From NCBI RefSeq assembly GCF_000286835.2, contig NZ_AJYD02000038.1:1096259-1160258 (forward strand): a DNA stretch of 64,000 nt, given 5' to 3'. Position 1 is the first letter of the stretch; every line of letters begins with the position of its first letter. This document shows positions 1-9,419 of this stretch, piece by piece. The notes below the pieces were generated by a model, which searched no databases, was not told the DNA's origin, and worked only from the letters and a program-made list of their open reading frames with translations. Source of the DNA: Enterovibrio norvegicus FF-33 (GTDB taxonomy: Bacteria; Pseudomonadota; Gammaproteobacteria; Enterobacterales; Vibrionaceae). Made by a program: the position numbers and the translations under genes.

Positions 1-35
1 CCGCTGAACATCATGATGTGTACTATGGTTGAACC

Positions 36-674
36 ATGATGTGTCACCAACTTCACTTCGCCCATCTTTCTCTTCGCTTGGGCTATGGCCAGTCAGCATT
101 GCGTGCAATGCTCATTTTTCTGATCCTGACTATCACAGGTTGTTCTTCTTCTAACCCTATGACAGATACGCTCACAGATATCTCTCAGATCAAAGATGAT
201 GAAGTATTAGTGGTGGGTCGGCTGACAGTATTGCCTGCTGTGGTTGGCGCATCTTTAAAACAAGAAACTGACACCTTTGAGCCGTTTAAAAGGGAAAGAG
301 TGCTGATTTGGATTCGCGCAGACAACGTTTCTGCCAATTCACTTGGGCTACTAACAGATTGGGGCCAGCCGTTTTATTTCGCGATTCCGAAACGAACCCA
401 ACTACTCACAGGGCTAGAGCGTGCAATCGATGATGATAGCGACCTTGTCTATGCCATGTTGGCGCTTCCGGAGCCACTCAAATTTTTGGTACGTGTTGAC
501 GACAACGTGGTGTACATAGGCAACCTGCGGTTATACACCGATGAGTTTGATGAGATTGTTGCTGTTGAAGTCGTGGATGAATCTCAATCTGCAATTCATG
601 ACATCCGTCAGCGGTTCGGAGAGCAGGTTCGGTTTCGCGTCTCCTTGCTCGCGCCTTCGCAACATTTTCACTAG
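36..674 (+). CDS. Predicted outer-membrane or periplasmic lipoprotein, unknown function
   Basis: I do not recognise a family. The protein has a hydrophobic stretch ending in a lipobox (I-T-G-C, cysteine at residue 36 of the longest form), followed by a Ser-rich linker and about 175 polar residues rich in acidic side chains and beta-type segments. A membrane-anchored lipoprotein is therefore likely. The start is uncertain: ATG codons at 36 and 39 give a long n-region, while ATG at 108 gives a very short signal peptide without a positive charge; no clear ribosome binding site supports any of them. It stands alone, convergent with the lipase chaperone gene. Confidence 0.6.
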   Translation: MMCHQLHFAHLSLRLGYGQSALRAMLIFLILTITGCSSSNPMTDTLTDISQIKDDEVLVVGRLTVLPAVVGASLKQETDTFEPFKRERVLIWIRADNVSANSLGLLTDWGQPFYFAIPKRTQLLTGLERAIDDDSDLVYAMLALPEPLKFLVRVDDNVVYIGNLRLYTDEFDEIVAVEVVDESQSAIHDIRQRFGEQVRFRVSLLAPSQHFH

Positions 675-746
675 ATTCACGTCAGAACTGCACCACATCG
701 ACTGTGGATAACTGACCAGCGTATAACTGAGTATCACAGTCTGAAA

Positions 747-1628
747 CTAGATGGAATTAGAGGCATTGTTCTCTTCGCTATCGAGCGTTTGCAACGCTTT
801 TACACGACGCTGGTCTTCGGGTGAAAAGTGCGTGTTTATTAAGGCAGTTAACGCGCTGTCTCGTTCAGCGTCAGAGCCAAATTCTTGATCTAGCATGTCA
901 CCGCGCTCGGTCAGATAACGTTGGAAGGTTTGGTGAAAGGCCGTTTCTTGCACATCGAGTTCATGAAGACGTTGTGCGGCATCGTCACCAACTAACGCAC
1001 GGATTTTATCGATGTTCATCTCTCCATCTTGCTGAGAGAGGGTGTTTAAGTTGCTAATCAATGCGGCGTTCTGGTAACTCTCTTTCATATCCGGCGGTAA
1101 TTGGTCGAGTTCAGATTGCCATTGCGCTTGGTAGCTCTCCTCATCAAGGCCCATTAGCTCAAGCTCAAGGCGTTTGATTGCCATTTCACTCGTTAAGTTT
1201 TGTTCGTAAAACAGGCGCTTTTGTTCTTCTTCGCTGAAATGCAGTGATTGAATAGATAGGCTCTGATAATGAACATGGAGCAAGTATTCTATACCTGATA
1301 ATGATGTTGGTGCGGCGATCAGCGATAGCGATTGACGATACGCCTGATACTTATCGAACAATGCTTTTTGGCGTTCTCCGAAACTCATTGTTTCCGAAAA
1401 ATGGCTATAGGCATCGTTCACTTGTACCAAGTCTTGTTCACCTAAGGTCGAGAGAAAATACTCAAACGTATCACGATCTGATGAGATGTCGACGTCAGTT
1501 CCAAGATGAGAGCGTATCTGCGCTTGGTCTTCATTTTCATCGTTTGCGTACAGGTAGACAAATGCAGCAAATACTAATCCCACCACAATGAGAAAGATGA
1601 TTTTGTAAGACGTATATGTAATGCGCAT
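747..1628 (-). CDS. lifO: Lipase-specific foldase (lipase chaperone)
   Basis: This is a membrane-anchored steric chaperone that folds the secreted lipase in the periplasm before type II secretion. An N-terminal membrane helix (about residues 8-28) is followed by an acidic, almost wholly helical periplasmic body, the layout of the LifO/Lif family; length (293 residues) is slightly short of the usual 300-340. The motif S-x-x-x-x-F-x-x-x-x in the region S-S-D-R-D-T-F-E-Y-F (about 49-58) corresponds to the conserved start of the foldase mini-domain. It lies 111 bases downstream of the lipase on the same strand, the usual lip-lif order. The ATG is preceded by GGAGT at good spacing. Confidence 0.9.
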   Translation of the reverse strand: MRITYTSYKIIFLIVVGLVFAAFVYLYANDENEDQAQIRSHLGTDVDISSDRDTFEYFLSTLGEQDLVQVNDAYSHFSETMSFGERQKALFDKYQAYRQSLSLIAAPTSLSGIEYLLHVHYQSLSIQSLHFSEEEQKRLFYEQNLTSEMAIKRLELELMGLDEESYQAQWQSELDQLPPDMKESYQNAALISNLNTLSQQDGEMNIDKIRALVGDDAAQRLHELDVQETAFHQTFQRYLTERGDMLDQEFGSDAERDSALTALINTHFSPEDQRRVKALQTLDSEENNASNSI

Positions 1629-1739
1629 TTGGGACTCCTTGTCATCCTAGATGTCAGCGTATGCTTCTGTGATCGTTGGTATTAGCAGGATGCGAACACT
1701 GATTTCTAAGTGTGTAGACGTCGACATTATTGTCTATGG

Positions 1740-2696
<957 letters not shown>

Positions 2697-2844
2697 TCAG
2701 TCCTCTGATGTCGATTACATATTAACCATCGGTTAACCCTGCCAACTGTCTCAATAATAAGATGTTGACGAATTGTTAAATTCACTTGAGTGGAAATTGA
2801 GGAAAGATACGGGGTACAGAGTGGCGGGAATATAGATAAAAAGA

Positions 2845-2876
2845 ACAAAAAAGAGTTGCAGATAGACTGCAACTCT
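2845..2876 (-). terminator. Rho-independent terminator of the rim operon
   Basis: A perfect 10-bp stem with a 5-base loop (2852-2876) is followed, reading the minus strand, by a run of six T. It lies about 40 bases beyond the stop codon of the zinc hydrolase gene. Confidence 0.8.
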
Positions 2877-2917
2877 ATACAGATAAACGAAATGTCAGTA
2901 GCTACTTCGTCTGTGGC

Positions 2918-3982
2918 TTACTGAACGCCGATGCCGAACTTAATTTCATTGCTTGCATCATCAGTCACTTCATCCAAGTAGTTCTCTACCTGCTGCTCAA
3001 CCATACGGTCTGGTTCTTCGAAGTAAGCAATGTGGAAGATTGCATCACCTTCATTGACCAGTGGCAGTGTTTGCTGACCGATAATAATGCCACCCAGTGG
3101 TGCAATTGTTTGTACTTCTTCGCTACCGACTGGGCTGCTGATTGATGCTAGCAACTGACCTTTACTGACACGCTGACCAAGAGACACGTGTGAGCGCAAA
3201 ATGCCGTCTGACTCTGCACGAAGCCAACGCGTCGCGCGAGCAATAACAGGTTCAACTTTCGACTTGCGTGCACTCTTGCGGATCATCCCTAGGTGCTGCA
3301 TCACGCGCTTAACGCCATTCACACCCGCAGTAATCGCATACGGTTCGAAACGTAGCGCTTCACCTGCTTCGTAGGTGATTACAGGAATGCCAATTTTCTC
3401 GGCTTCAGAACGCAAAGAACCCTCACGAAGCGCAGCATCGATAACCACAGGGGTGCCGAAAGCGATCGCCATTTCGTTGGTTTCTTCGTTGGACAAATTC
3501 GCACGGATTTGTGGCAAATTGGTACGGTAAATAGCCGCGGTATGCAGGTCCATAATATGGGTGCATCGGCGTACGATCTGTTCAAAGATCTGATATGCCA
3601 TGCGTCCTGCAATCGAACCACGTTCTGAGCCTGGGAAACAGCGGTTGAGATCTCGGCGATCAGGGAGGTAACGTGATTTGTGAATAAAGCCGAAAACGTT
3701 AACGACAGGGATCGCAATAAGCGTGCCTTTCAGCGTCGCTGGATTAATGCGCTCTAGCGTCTGACGGACGACTTCAACACCATTCAATTCGTCGCCATGA
3801 ATGGCGGCGTTAATCATTAGAACAGGGCCGGGCTTCTTTCCATGAATAACTTCCGCTGTCACTGACAGCGGCGAGTGTGTGTAAAGCTTGGCAACTTCAA
3901 ATTCAACGCTAGCGCGTTCACCTGGCGGGATGGTGATCCCGCCAATTTCAAATGCGTTATTTTTATTATTGGCTTTTGACAC
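2918..3982 (-). CDS. Succinylglutamate desuccinylase/aspartoacylase-family zinc hydrolase
   Basis: An M14-like zinc amidohydrolase or carboxypeptidase. Zinc ligands are visible as H62 and E65 (I-H-G-D-E-L-N-G) and H147 (M-D-L-H-T), with the conserved R-D-L-N-R-x-F-P-G segment near 110-118. The C-terminal third looks like the beta-rich, biotinyl/lipoyl-like extension typical of this subgroup. True AstE or aspartoacylase activity is not implied. The gene starts with GTG inside the last codons of rimK (17-base overlap), so it is translationally coupled to rimB-rimK. That context suggests it removes acyl or glutamyl groups related to RimK products; this is inference. Confidence 0.85.
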   Translation of the reverse strand: MSKANNKNNAFEIGGITIPPGERASVEFEVAKLYTHSPLSVTAEVIHGKKPGPVLMINAAIHGDELNGVEVVRQTLERINPATLKGTLIAIPVVNVFGFIHKSRYLPDRRDLNRCFPGSERGSIAGRMAYQIFEQIVRRCTHIMDLHTAAIYRTNLPQIRANLSNEETNEMAIAFGTPVVIDAALREGSLRSEAEKIGIPVITYEAGEALRFEPYAITAGVNGVKRVMQHLGMIRKSARKSKVEPVIARATRWLRAESDGILRSHVSLGQRVSKGQLLASISSPVGSEEVQTIAPLGGIIIGQQTLPLVNEGDAIFHIAYFEEPDRMVEQQVENYLDEVTDDASNEIKFGIGVQ

Positions 3983-4874
3983 GTGTCCTTGTCCTCGGAG
4001 CAGAGACTATTTTCTCTATATGTTCTATGACCAAAGAAGCTACGTCTTTTCCGGTAGCTGTTTCGATCCCTTCTAAACCTGGTGATGAGTTAACTTCCAT
4101 TACCAGAGGTCCGCGCTCAGAGCGCAGCAAATCTACACCCGCAACGTGAAGGCCCATTGCCTTTGCCGCTGCAACTGCAGTTTTACGTTCTGTTGGCGTG
4201 ATGCGTATCAGTGATGCGCTGCCGCCACGGTGGAGGTTAGAACGGAATTCGCCAGGCAGAGCTTGTCGCTTCATGGCTGCAATGACTTTGTCGCCAATCA
4301 CGAAGCAGCGAATGTCCGCACCGCCCGCTTCCTTGATGTATTCCTGAACCATGATATTGGCTTTCAAGCCCATGAAAGCTTCGATAACGCTTTCTGCTGC
4401 TTTGCGTGTTTCTGCCAATACCACACCAATACCTTGCGTGCCTTCCAAAAGCTTGATCACAACTGGCGTGCCGCCAACCATGCTCAGAAGGTCTTTAATG
4501 TCACCCGGCTTGCTTGCAAACCCAGTGATCGGCATACCGATATTTTTACGCGACAACAACTGGAGTGAACGCAGTTTATCGCGCGAACGTGAAATGGCCA
4601 CGGAATCGTTAACGGTGTAAATGCCCATCATTTCAAACTGACGTAATACAGCGCAGCCATAGAAAGTCACAGACGCACCGATGCGTGGAATGACAGCATC
4701 AAACCCGACCAAGTCTTCACCCTTCAGGTGAATTGATGGCTGGGTTGAGTTGATGTTCATGTAGCAACGCAAAGCATCAATGATTTTGTATTCGTGCCCA
4801 CGTGCTTCACACGCTTCGATCAGGCGGCGAGTGGAGTATAGATTTTCGTTGCGAGATAGAATTCCAATTTTCAT
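3966..4874 (-). CDS. rimK: Ribosomal protein S6--L-glutamate ligase
   Basis: An ATP-grasp ligase that adds glutamate residues to the C terminus of ribosomal protein S6. The N-terminus (M-K-I-G-I-L-S-R-N), the glycine-rich ATP loop (G-T-Q-G-I-G-V) and the metal-binding C-terminal segment ([14 protein letters not shown]) are standard for RimK. I place the start at ATG 4874, giving 302 residues, the usual length; a longer reading frame upstream has no family similarity. It lies 4 bases downstream of rimB and overlaps the zinc hydrolase gene, so the three form one operon. Confidence 0.95.
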   Translation of the reverse strand: MKIGILSRNENLYSTRRLIEACEARGHEYKIIDALRCYMNINSTQPSIHLKGEDLVGFDAVIPRIGASVTFYGCAVLRQFEMMGIYTVNDSVAISRSRDKLRSLQLLSRKNIGMPITGFASKPGDIKDLLSMVGGTPVVIKLLEGTQGIGVVLAETRKAAESVIEAFMGLKANIMVQEYIKEAGGADIRCFVIGDKVIAAMKRQALPGEFRSNLHRGGSASLIRITPTERKTAVAAAKAMGLHVAGVDLLRSERGPLVMEVNSSPGLEGIETATGKDVASLVIEHIEKIVSAPRTRTRVKSQ

Positions 4875-4878
4875 AAAC

Positions 4879-5373
4879 TTAACCTTGTGGCGCTTCAACG
4901 ATAAATGATGCTTCTGAATCAACCAGCAAGCGGCCTTCCATTGCGGTGCGTCCCAATAACATTCTAAATATCATGCTATCGCGTGCAGTCAATGTCATCT
5001 CAATCAGATAGCTCAAGTTTCCAATAATTAGCTGCGTTTCGATCACATAGCGGAGTGTCTCATGGCCGCCGGAGTCACGCACTGTTCGCATGTCTTTGAC
5101 TTTTGCATGGCACTCTTCTTGAGTGATGTTGTCGTCTTGGATAGGATGAATCATAAACTTCACCCATTTTTCGCCATCTTTTTCGTATTCTTCGATGCCA
5201 AACGTATGCAGGCAAGACGTTCGCGCGCCGGTATCCACTTTTGCTTTAATTGCAGAGATGTTTAGCTCAGGCAGGCTCACCCATTCGCGCCAACCAACCA
5301 ACATTTTTGAATCTGCCAATGTTTGGTTTGAGTTCTCGACGTGTGTTGGTCGAGTGGTGTTGTTGTTAGTCAT
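4879..5373 (-). CDS. rimB: RimB-type retropepsin-like protease ("ATP-dependent zinc protease" family)
   Basis: A small retropepsin-fold protein. The catalytic aspartate motif D-T-G-A-R-T-S and the later L-L-G-R-T segment (the hydrophobic-hydrophobic-G of aspartic proteases) are present. Family members next to rimK are named RimB and modulate RimK activity or process RimK-modified protein in Pseudomonas. Start options are ATG 5373 (chosen, 164 residues) and an ATG 23 codons further in; the stretch before 5373 is not conserved-looking. It is the first gene of the rimB-rimK-hydrolase operon. Confidence 0.85.
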   Translation of the reverse strand: MTNNNTTRPTHVENSNQTLADSKMLVGWREWVSLPELNISAIKAKVDTGARTSCLHTFGIEEYEKDGEKWVKFMIHPIQDDNITQEECHAKVKDMRTVRDSGGHETLRYVIETQLIIGNLSYLIEMTLTARDSMIFRMLLGRTAMEGRLLVDSEASFIVEAPQG

Positions 5374-5950
5374 CTCTGTCAATGCCCCGGATAAAAAATG
5401 TCGGAAAGATGGAGTGAGCGCGTCAGTCGTTGACACTACTCAAGTAAACGATAGTTGCTTTGCGAATATATTCCGCTCACATTTATAAGAACTGATTGAA
5501 TAATCAACACTATCGTTACAGCTCCGGCGGCACAATTATCGCATCCACATTGACAGCACCGCACTAAGGAGGGCGCAACTTACAGCTTTGCTCTATAAGC
5601 GACAAGTCAATTTTTCATTTGTCACGATAAATTATATTCATCAAGGCTTGCGGCCTATCCTTTACGCGCTAAGCGTTGTGAGTCTTTGCGCTGCATTGCT
5701 ACATTTGGCGAGAATTGTTTATCGTAAAAGAGATAGGAGATTGTCGTCATGCCTGACTAACTTCTAGATATAGGATTCAGATTCGCACATCTCGTGCAAT
5801 GTGAGGAGAAAAGTCTAAGGATTGTGGCCCCTTTGAGGGGCTTTGACAACAATGCCTCTCTGAACAAACACCTTTAAGTCAGTTGAGTTCGTCGTGGGTG
5901 CTTGATGGTGTAACAGCATCGTTTAACGATAAGAGAAGGGCGATAACGTA
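5374..5950. other. Intergenic region without a gene
   Basis: No convincing reading frame on either strand. It should hold the promoter of the rim operon at its left end. A short G+C hairpin (5827-5841) and one degraded copy of a dispersed repeat (5860-5889) lie in the right half. Confidence 0.6.
5860..5889 (+). repeat. Degraded copy of dispersed CTGAACAAGCATCTT repeat
   Basis: Aligned by eye it matches the copies at 9275 and 10548 at most of 30 positions, beginning CTGAACAA and continuing CACCTTTAAGTCAGTTGAGT. It is the most diverged of the four copies seen. Confidence 0.5.
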
Positions 5951-6442
5951 TTACGAGTACGCATAATGTATGGTTCTGCTAAAAGCCGACCTATTGTGCC
6001 ACTCGCAAAGTATATCGACTAAGCCTTCTTCATTATCGTGTTGGCCGATTTCACGTTCGATAAAGCCATGTTTCTCCCAAAAGTAGCGAGCACCTTTATT
6101 GACTTCGAATGTATACAGCCGCAGATCCCCGCTGGCGGTTTCTTTAATTAAGTGAACTAAAGAAGAACCAATCCCTTGCCGCTGTGAACCTGGCGCAACA
6201 TAGAGTTGAGTAATAAACGCTTCTTCTGCAGCAATCATGCCTAGCACGCGTCCGGTTCTGCGTTCAATGGCTAGATAAATCCGGTTCGTTGCCGCGAGAA
6301 TTCGGTTTAAATAATAGCGATGTGCTTCTAGATTGTGCGCTTCAGGTTTTCCTATGGCTTTTTCTTTACTTGCTCGCCACATCATGATGGTTTGCTCGGT
6401 GTAACGCGGGTGGTAGTCAACAATTTCAATTCTATGGTTCAT
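5951..6442 (-). CDS. GNAT-family N-acetyltransferase
   Basis: A single-domain acetyl-CoA-dependent acetyltransferase of 163 residues. The acetyl-CoA binding motif Q-R-Q-G-I-G-S-S-L-V follows the core strand F-I-T-Q-L-Y-V-A-P, and the C-terminal Y-F-W-E-K-H-G-F-I-E-R segment is the usual last part of the fold. The substrate cannot be read from sequence. It is followed in the same direction, 27 bases upstream, by another GNAT gene, but the two are not close copies. Confidence 0.85.
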   Translation of the reverse strand: MNHRIEIVDYHPRYTEQTIMMWRASKEKAIGKPEAHNLEAHRYYLNRILAATNRIYLAIERRTGRVLGMIAAEEAFITQLYVAPGSQRQGIGSSLVHLIKETASGDLRLYTFEVNKGARYFWEKHGFIEREIGQHDNEEGLVDILCEWHNRSAFSRTIHYAYS

Positions 6443-6469
6443 AGGCTCTTCTAAATCTATAACACTGGA

Positions 6470-6946
6470 TTAGAGGGCTGGACTGAACTGCTGCAAAGCA
6501 CGTGTGAAAAAAGCGCTATTAGGATCTTCGACGTATTCAGCAAACGGTGAGCAGTTTTCAAAACCAAAACGTTGATAAAGTCTCCGTGCGGGTTCAAATT
6601 CTGTTTCAGTGCCCGTTTCTAAACTTAGACGTGAGTATTGGCGTCTGCGTGACTCTTGAAGAATATGTGCGAGGAGGTTCGCAGCAACGCCACGACGAAG
6701 AAAGTTCTCTGATGTACGCATTGATTTGATTTCGCCATGTGAGGGGCTAATTTGCTTTAGCGCTCCGCAACCTGCCAACTCACCATCGACCCACGCACTC
6801 CAGAGCGTGACATCTGGGCTTTTCAGTCCATTCAAATCAAGTGCATGAACACTCTCTGCAGGGCTAATTTCGTGCATGCGATTGAGGTGCTGTTGGAGGA
6901 GTGCCTGAATTTCGTTACCACTGAGATCGTCTATGCGTATTTCCAT
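6470..6946 (-). CDS. GNAT-family N-acetyltransferase (YsnE/PanM-like small type)
   Basis: An acetyltransferase of 158 residues. Motif A appears as N-F-L-R-R-G-V-A-A-N-L-L, after a strand with I-K-S-M-R-T, and motif B as L-Y-Q-R-F-G-F. The opening I-R-I-D-D-L-S-G-N-E-I-Q-A-L-L and the pattern G-C-G-A-L-K-Q-I resemble the small, stand-alone GNATs such as YsnE. ATG 6946 is preferred over the ATG five codons upstream because GGAGG lies 8 bases before it. It probably shares a transcript with the GNAT gene downstream. Substrate unknown. Confidence 0.85.
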   Translation of the reverse strand: MEIRIDDLSGNEIQALLQQHLNRMHEISPAESVHALDLNGLKSPDVTLWSAWVDGELAGCGALKQISPSHGEIKSMRTSENFLRRGVAANLLAHILQESRRRQYSRLSLETGTETEFEPARRLYQRFGFENCSPFAEYVEDPNSAFFTRALQQFSPAL

Positions 6947-7332
6947 GATCGCTTCCTCCATTAAGTAAAATCATCCTGCATTTAGCACTGTGTTTGGGCG
7001 CTGTTCAAGTTTGTGTTTTTGGAAGTAACCGAAGGTCATGCGCTATGTATGATTTATATCAGGCTGCATACGAAGGGAATGTTGATGTTATTCACTGATC
7101 TGTTATCCATCGATGGGGGATTGATTCAAGTTAAGGGAGGAGCGTTATGCATCAACATGAACTCAAATCCTCGACTTAGATCAAGTTTCTTTGGTGATGG
7201 AGTGCATCAGTGTTGCCATTATGTGTCGTCTGCTCATTAAACGAGAGCAAGAAAGGCCTTTCAAAGCCTCCTTATCCATACCTTTATTAAGTCGACATTG
7301 ATTGAATAACGACGCATCGCAGTAAGCGTTTG
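6947..7332. other. Intergenic region without a convincing gene
   Basis: A GTG-started frame at 7013-7240 is open but has no family features, no ribosome binding site and a composition like chance. The region should hold the promoter of the GNAT pair and the 3' end of the EamA transcript. Confidence 0.5.
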
Positions 7333-8193
7333 TCACAACCCTTTGAGCGAAGCCTTTCTGACTGCTTTTTGCTTCATTCTTACCATCAGCAATAAACTCA
7401 ACATTACGATTGAGATACCTAACCATTGATAGGGCCCTAAGACTTCGCCGACAAGGAAAATGCCAAGAGTCACTGCGGCTACAGGGTTGAGCATACTGAT
7501 CATCGCCATTGAATCGGCACCAATCTTTTTGATTGAACGTGAAAATGCCCAATATGCGAAAGAGCTGTTTAGCAAACTTACCCAAAGCAAACCGGGCAGC
7601 TCATGCAGAGTCAGTGCTTTTGGCATGCCTTCGACCAAAAAGGCGATTGGCACCAACATCAATCCACCCAGCGTCAATTGCCACGCAGTGAGGCGAAAAA
7701 TGTCAGTCACTGGCCAGTTTTTTAACCACAATGATGAACGTGCCACGAGTGCCGTCGCTGTCAATGCGGCTGCTGCGCCGATTGGGTCGATATCTGCACT
7801 GGGATTAAGGATAAGCACAACACCACCTAACCCAACTAAAGCCAGTACCAGCATTTTAAATTCTGGTTTTTTCCCTTCGACTAGCCACTGAACCAACATC
7901 AGTTGTAAAGGAAGTGTCGCGCCTAAGGTACCCGCGACGGAGCCAGGTAGGCGATACGCTGCGATAAAAAGGAGAGGAAAGAAAGCCGCAATGTTGAACA
8001 CACTAAGCAGTGTCATTTTGCTCCAAGGCAAAGGGGGCCGACCGGGTTTTAGTATTAACAGCAAAAGGCCTGCGGGTAGTGCACGCCATACTGCCACCCA
8101 AAATGGCGATAAATCTGATAAGAAGAGACTCACCGCAGCGTAGGTGCTGCCCCACAGAATGGGAACAAGTGCTGCGAGTAAATAATTTGGCAC
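7333..8193 (-). CDS. EamA/DMT-family transporter
   Basis: An inner-membrane permease of 286 residues with about ten hydrophobic helices arranged as two EamA repeats (roughly 5-135 and 145-275), ending in a basic cytoplasmic tail. The opening L-V-P-I-L-W-G-S-T-Y-A and the second-repeat segment G-A-D-S-M-A-M-I-S-M-L-N-P-V-A-A-V are typical. Such proteins export metabolites or drugs; the substrate is unknown. The start is GTG with GAGGAG upstream. It is divergent from a marR gene, with two near-identical palindromes in between, so it is very probably repressed by that MarR protein. Confidence 0.9.
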   Translation of the reverse strand: MPNYLLAALVPILWGSTYAAVSLFLSDLSPFWVAVWRALPAGLLLLILKPGRPPLPWSKMTLLSVFNIAAFFPLLFIAAYRLPGSVAGTLGATLPLQLMLVQWLVEGKKPEFKMLVLALVGLGGVVLILNPSADIDPIGAAAALTATALVARSSLWLKNWPVTDIFRLTAWQLTLGGLMLVPIAFLVEGMPKALTLHELPGLLWVSLLNSSFAYWAFSRSIKKIGADSMAMISMLNPVAAVTLGIFLVGEVLGPYQWLGISIVMLSLLLMVRMKQKAVRKASLKGL

Positions 8194-8222
8194 GGTGAGC
8201 TCCTCATTGATATTTCGCTAAA

Positions 8223-8246
8223 AAGTATCTTTTGTAAAAGATAAAG
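8223..8246. promoter_or_regulatory. Putative MarR operator 1 (EamA side)
   Basis: AAGTATCTTTTGTAAAAGAT followed by an imperfect right end: an inverted repeat with 11-base left arm and the first 8 bases of the right arm matching. It is the same sequence as the operator 47 bases further on, and lies about 30 bases upstream of the EamA start. Confidence 0.7.
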
Positions 8247-8269
8247 TATTCGCTTTCGTGTTTTCGATC

Positions 8270-8293
8270 AAGTATCTTTTACAAAAGATACTT
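8270..8293. promoter_or_regulatory. Putative MarR operator 2 (marR side)
   Basis: A perfect inverted repeat, arms AAGTATCTTTT and AAAAGATACTT around two bases. It sits immediately upstream of the marR ribosome binding site, so binding would block marR expression (autorepression). Confidence 0.75.
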
Positions 8294-8304
8294 TTGGAGG
8301 CGTA

Positions 8305-8787
8305 ATGAAAACGGATCACGTTGATACAATTTTGGCCCAGTGGAAGGCGCAAAGGCCGGATTTGGACTGTTCTCCTATGGGGGTCATTGGGCGCGTAGGT
8401 CGTGCGAAACAGTTAATGACCATTCGGGTTGATGGGGTGTTTAAGCAATTTGATCTGAGCAATATTGAATTTGATATTCTCGCCTCGTTACGTCGAGCGG
8501 GTGAAGCGGTCACCCCGACAGAACTTTATCAGACGTTGATGCTGTCATCTGGTGCGATGAGCACTCGCGTTGATGGGTTGGTGAAGCGTGGATTAGTTGA
8601 ACGACAAGCAAGCGAAATAGACAGAAGAAGCTGCCTCGTGACGCTGACAACGGAAGGTTTGGTATTAATCGACAAAGTGGTGGAAGCGCATGTCGACAAT
8701 GAACGAGAAATGCTGTCTTCGCTCGATGACAATGAACAAGCACAACTCGCAGCTTTGTTGAAAAAATGGCTAATGGCAAACGAATAA
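8305..8787 (+). CDS. MarR-family transcriptional regulator
   Basis: A winged-helix repressor of 160 residues. The recognition helix region (T-P-T-E-L-Y-Q-T-L-M-L-S-S-G-A-M-S-T-R-V-D-G-L), the wing (R-R-S-C-L-V-T-L-T) and long flanking dimerisation helices are in the usual order. It is transcribed away from an EamA transporter gene; two copies of one palindrome lie between them. A ligand-relieved repressor of the transporter and itself is the natural reading. GGAGG precedes the ATG. The inducer is unknown. Confidence 0.92.
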   Translation: MKTDHVDTILAQWKAQRPDLDCSPMGVIGRVGRAKQLMTIRVDGVFKQFDLSNIEFDILASLRRAGEAVTPTELYQTLMLSSGAMSTRVDGLVKRGLVERQASEIDRRSCLVTLTTEGLVLIDKVVEAHVDNEREMLSSLDDNEQAQLAALLKKWLMANE

Positions 8788-8922
8788 CGGAGAGCTATCG
8801 GCCTTCAAGCCAGGTACGCGACAAAAATGGGAACACCGATAGTCTCACTTATAGTTCCAATATTTAGGATTTGTTGCGTCATAGTGGCTGTTCTGCATGC
8901 TTTGAATATGAGGTAAAACGCC

Positions 8923-9186
8923 ATGGAATTGATCCCAGTCAGTGAATTGGTAAAGATGGATCTCCAATGGTTGCGTGGTGACGATGCACGCTTTAAAAGT
9001 GTGCTAAAAAGCCTCAAAAGCGGTGACAGTATAAAAGAGGCGATTCAACTGATTCGGTGTGCATGTGGAAAAACCTACATTCTTCAGGATGGTGGTCACC
9101 GTATCTCGGCGGCGTTTAAGCTGTTCCAGGATACAGGGCAAGATCTGCCTATTCCTGTGTCCATATTTCAATCGAATATTCCCTGA
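8923..9186 (+). CDS. Mini ParB-like nuclease-domain protein
   Basis: A protein of only 87 residues. The segment L-Q-D-G-G-H-R-I-S-A-A-F (55-66) matches the ParB/sulfiredoxin-fold core (D-G-x-H-R-x-x-A), preceded by a C-A-C-G motif (46-49) where the ParB core usually has a strand. There is no helix-turn-helix and no partner parA, so a partitioning role is unlikely. It stands between marR and the BLUF gene, both on the same strand but separated by 130-230 bases. Function unknown; it may be a stand-alone CTP- or nucleotide-binding module. Confidence 0.6.
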   Translation: MELIPVSELVKMDLQWLRGDDARFKSVLKSLKSGDSIKEAIQLIRCACGKTYILQDGGHRISAAFKLFQDTGQDLPIPVSIFQSNIP

Positions 9187-9274
9187 AACGTCTCACTAAT
9201 ATTTCATCTCTCCTTACTTTCTCTGCCCTTCTACTGTTCTACTCAGTGACGTGCCTAACGCCCAAAAATTCTCG

Positions 9275-9306
9275 CTGAACAAGCATCTTGAGGTTATTTG
9301 GCTATG
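9275..9306 (+). repeat. Dispersed repeat copy, CTGAACAAGCATCTTGAGG type
   Basis: CTGAACAAGCATCTTGAGG followed by TTATTTGGCTATG. It is a partly self-complementary element (AAGCA against the later T-rich arm) shared with 10548-10581 and, in related form, 61065-61093. Confidence 0.65.
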
Positions 9307-9334
9307 CGTAATCTCGTTGCATAAGTGTGTTTAT

Positions 9335-9351
9335 GTTTATCGTGTATAAAC
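9335..9351. promoter_or_regulatory. Inverted repeat upstream of the BLUF gene
   Basis: GTTTAT-CGTGT-ATAAAC, perfect 6-base arms and a 5-base spacer, about 70 bases before the BLUF start in an AT-rich promoter-like stretch. A regulator site is plausible but not shown. Confidence 0.35.
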
Positions 9352-9419
9352 GACTATATTTATTAGACAACTAGAGTAAATGTCGTTACGGCGTGAAATT
9401 GTGCGTTTTCGGGGTATGA

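Noticed and set aside
7013-7240. 75-codon plus-strand frame
   Set aside because: GTG start, no ribosome binding site, no family features, and composition like chance.
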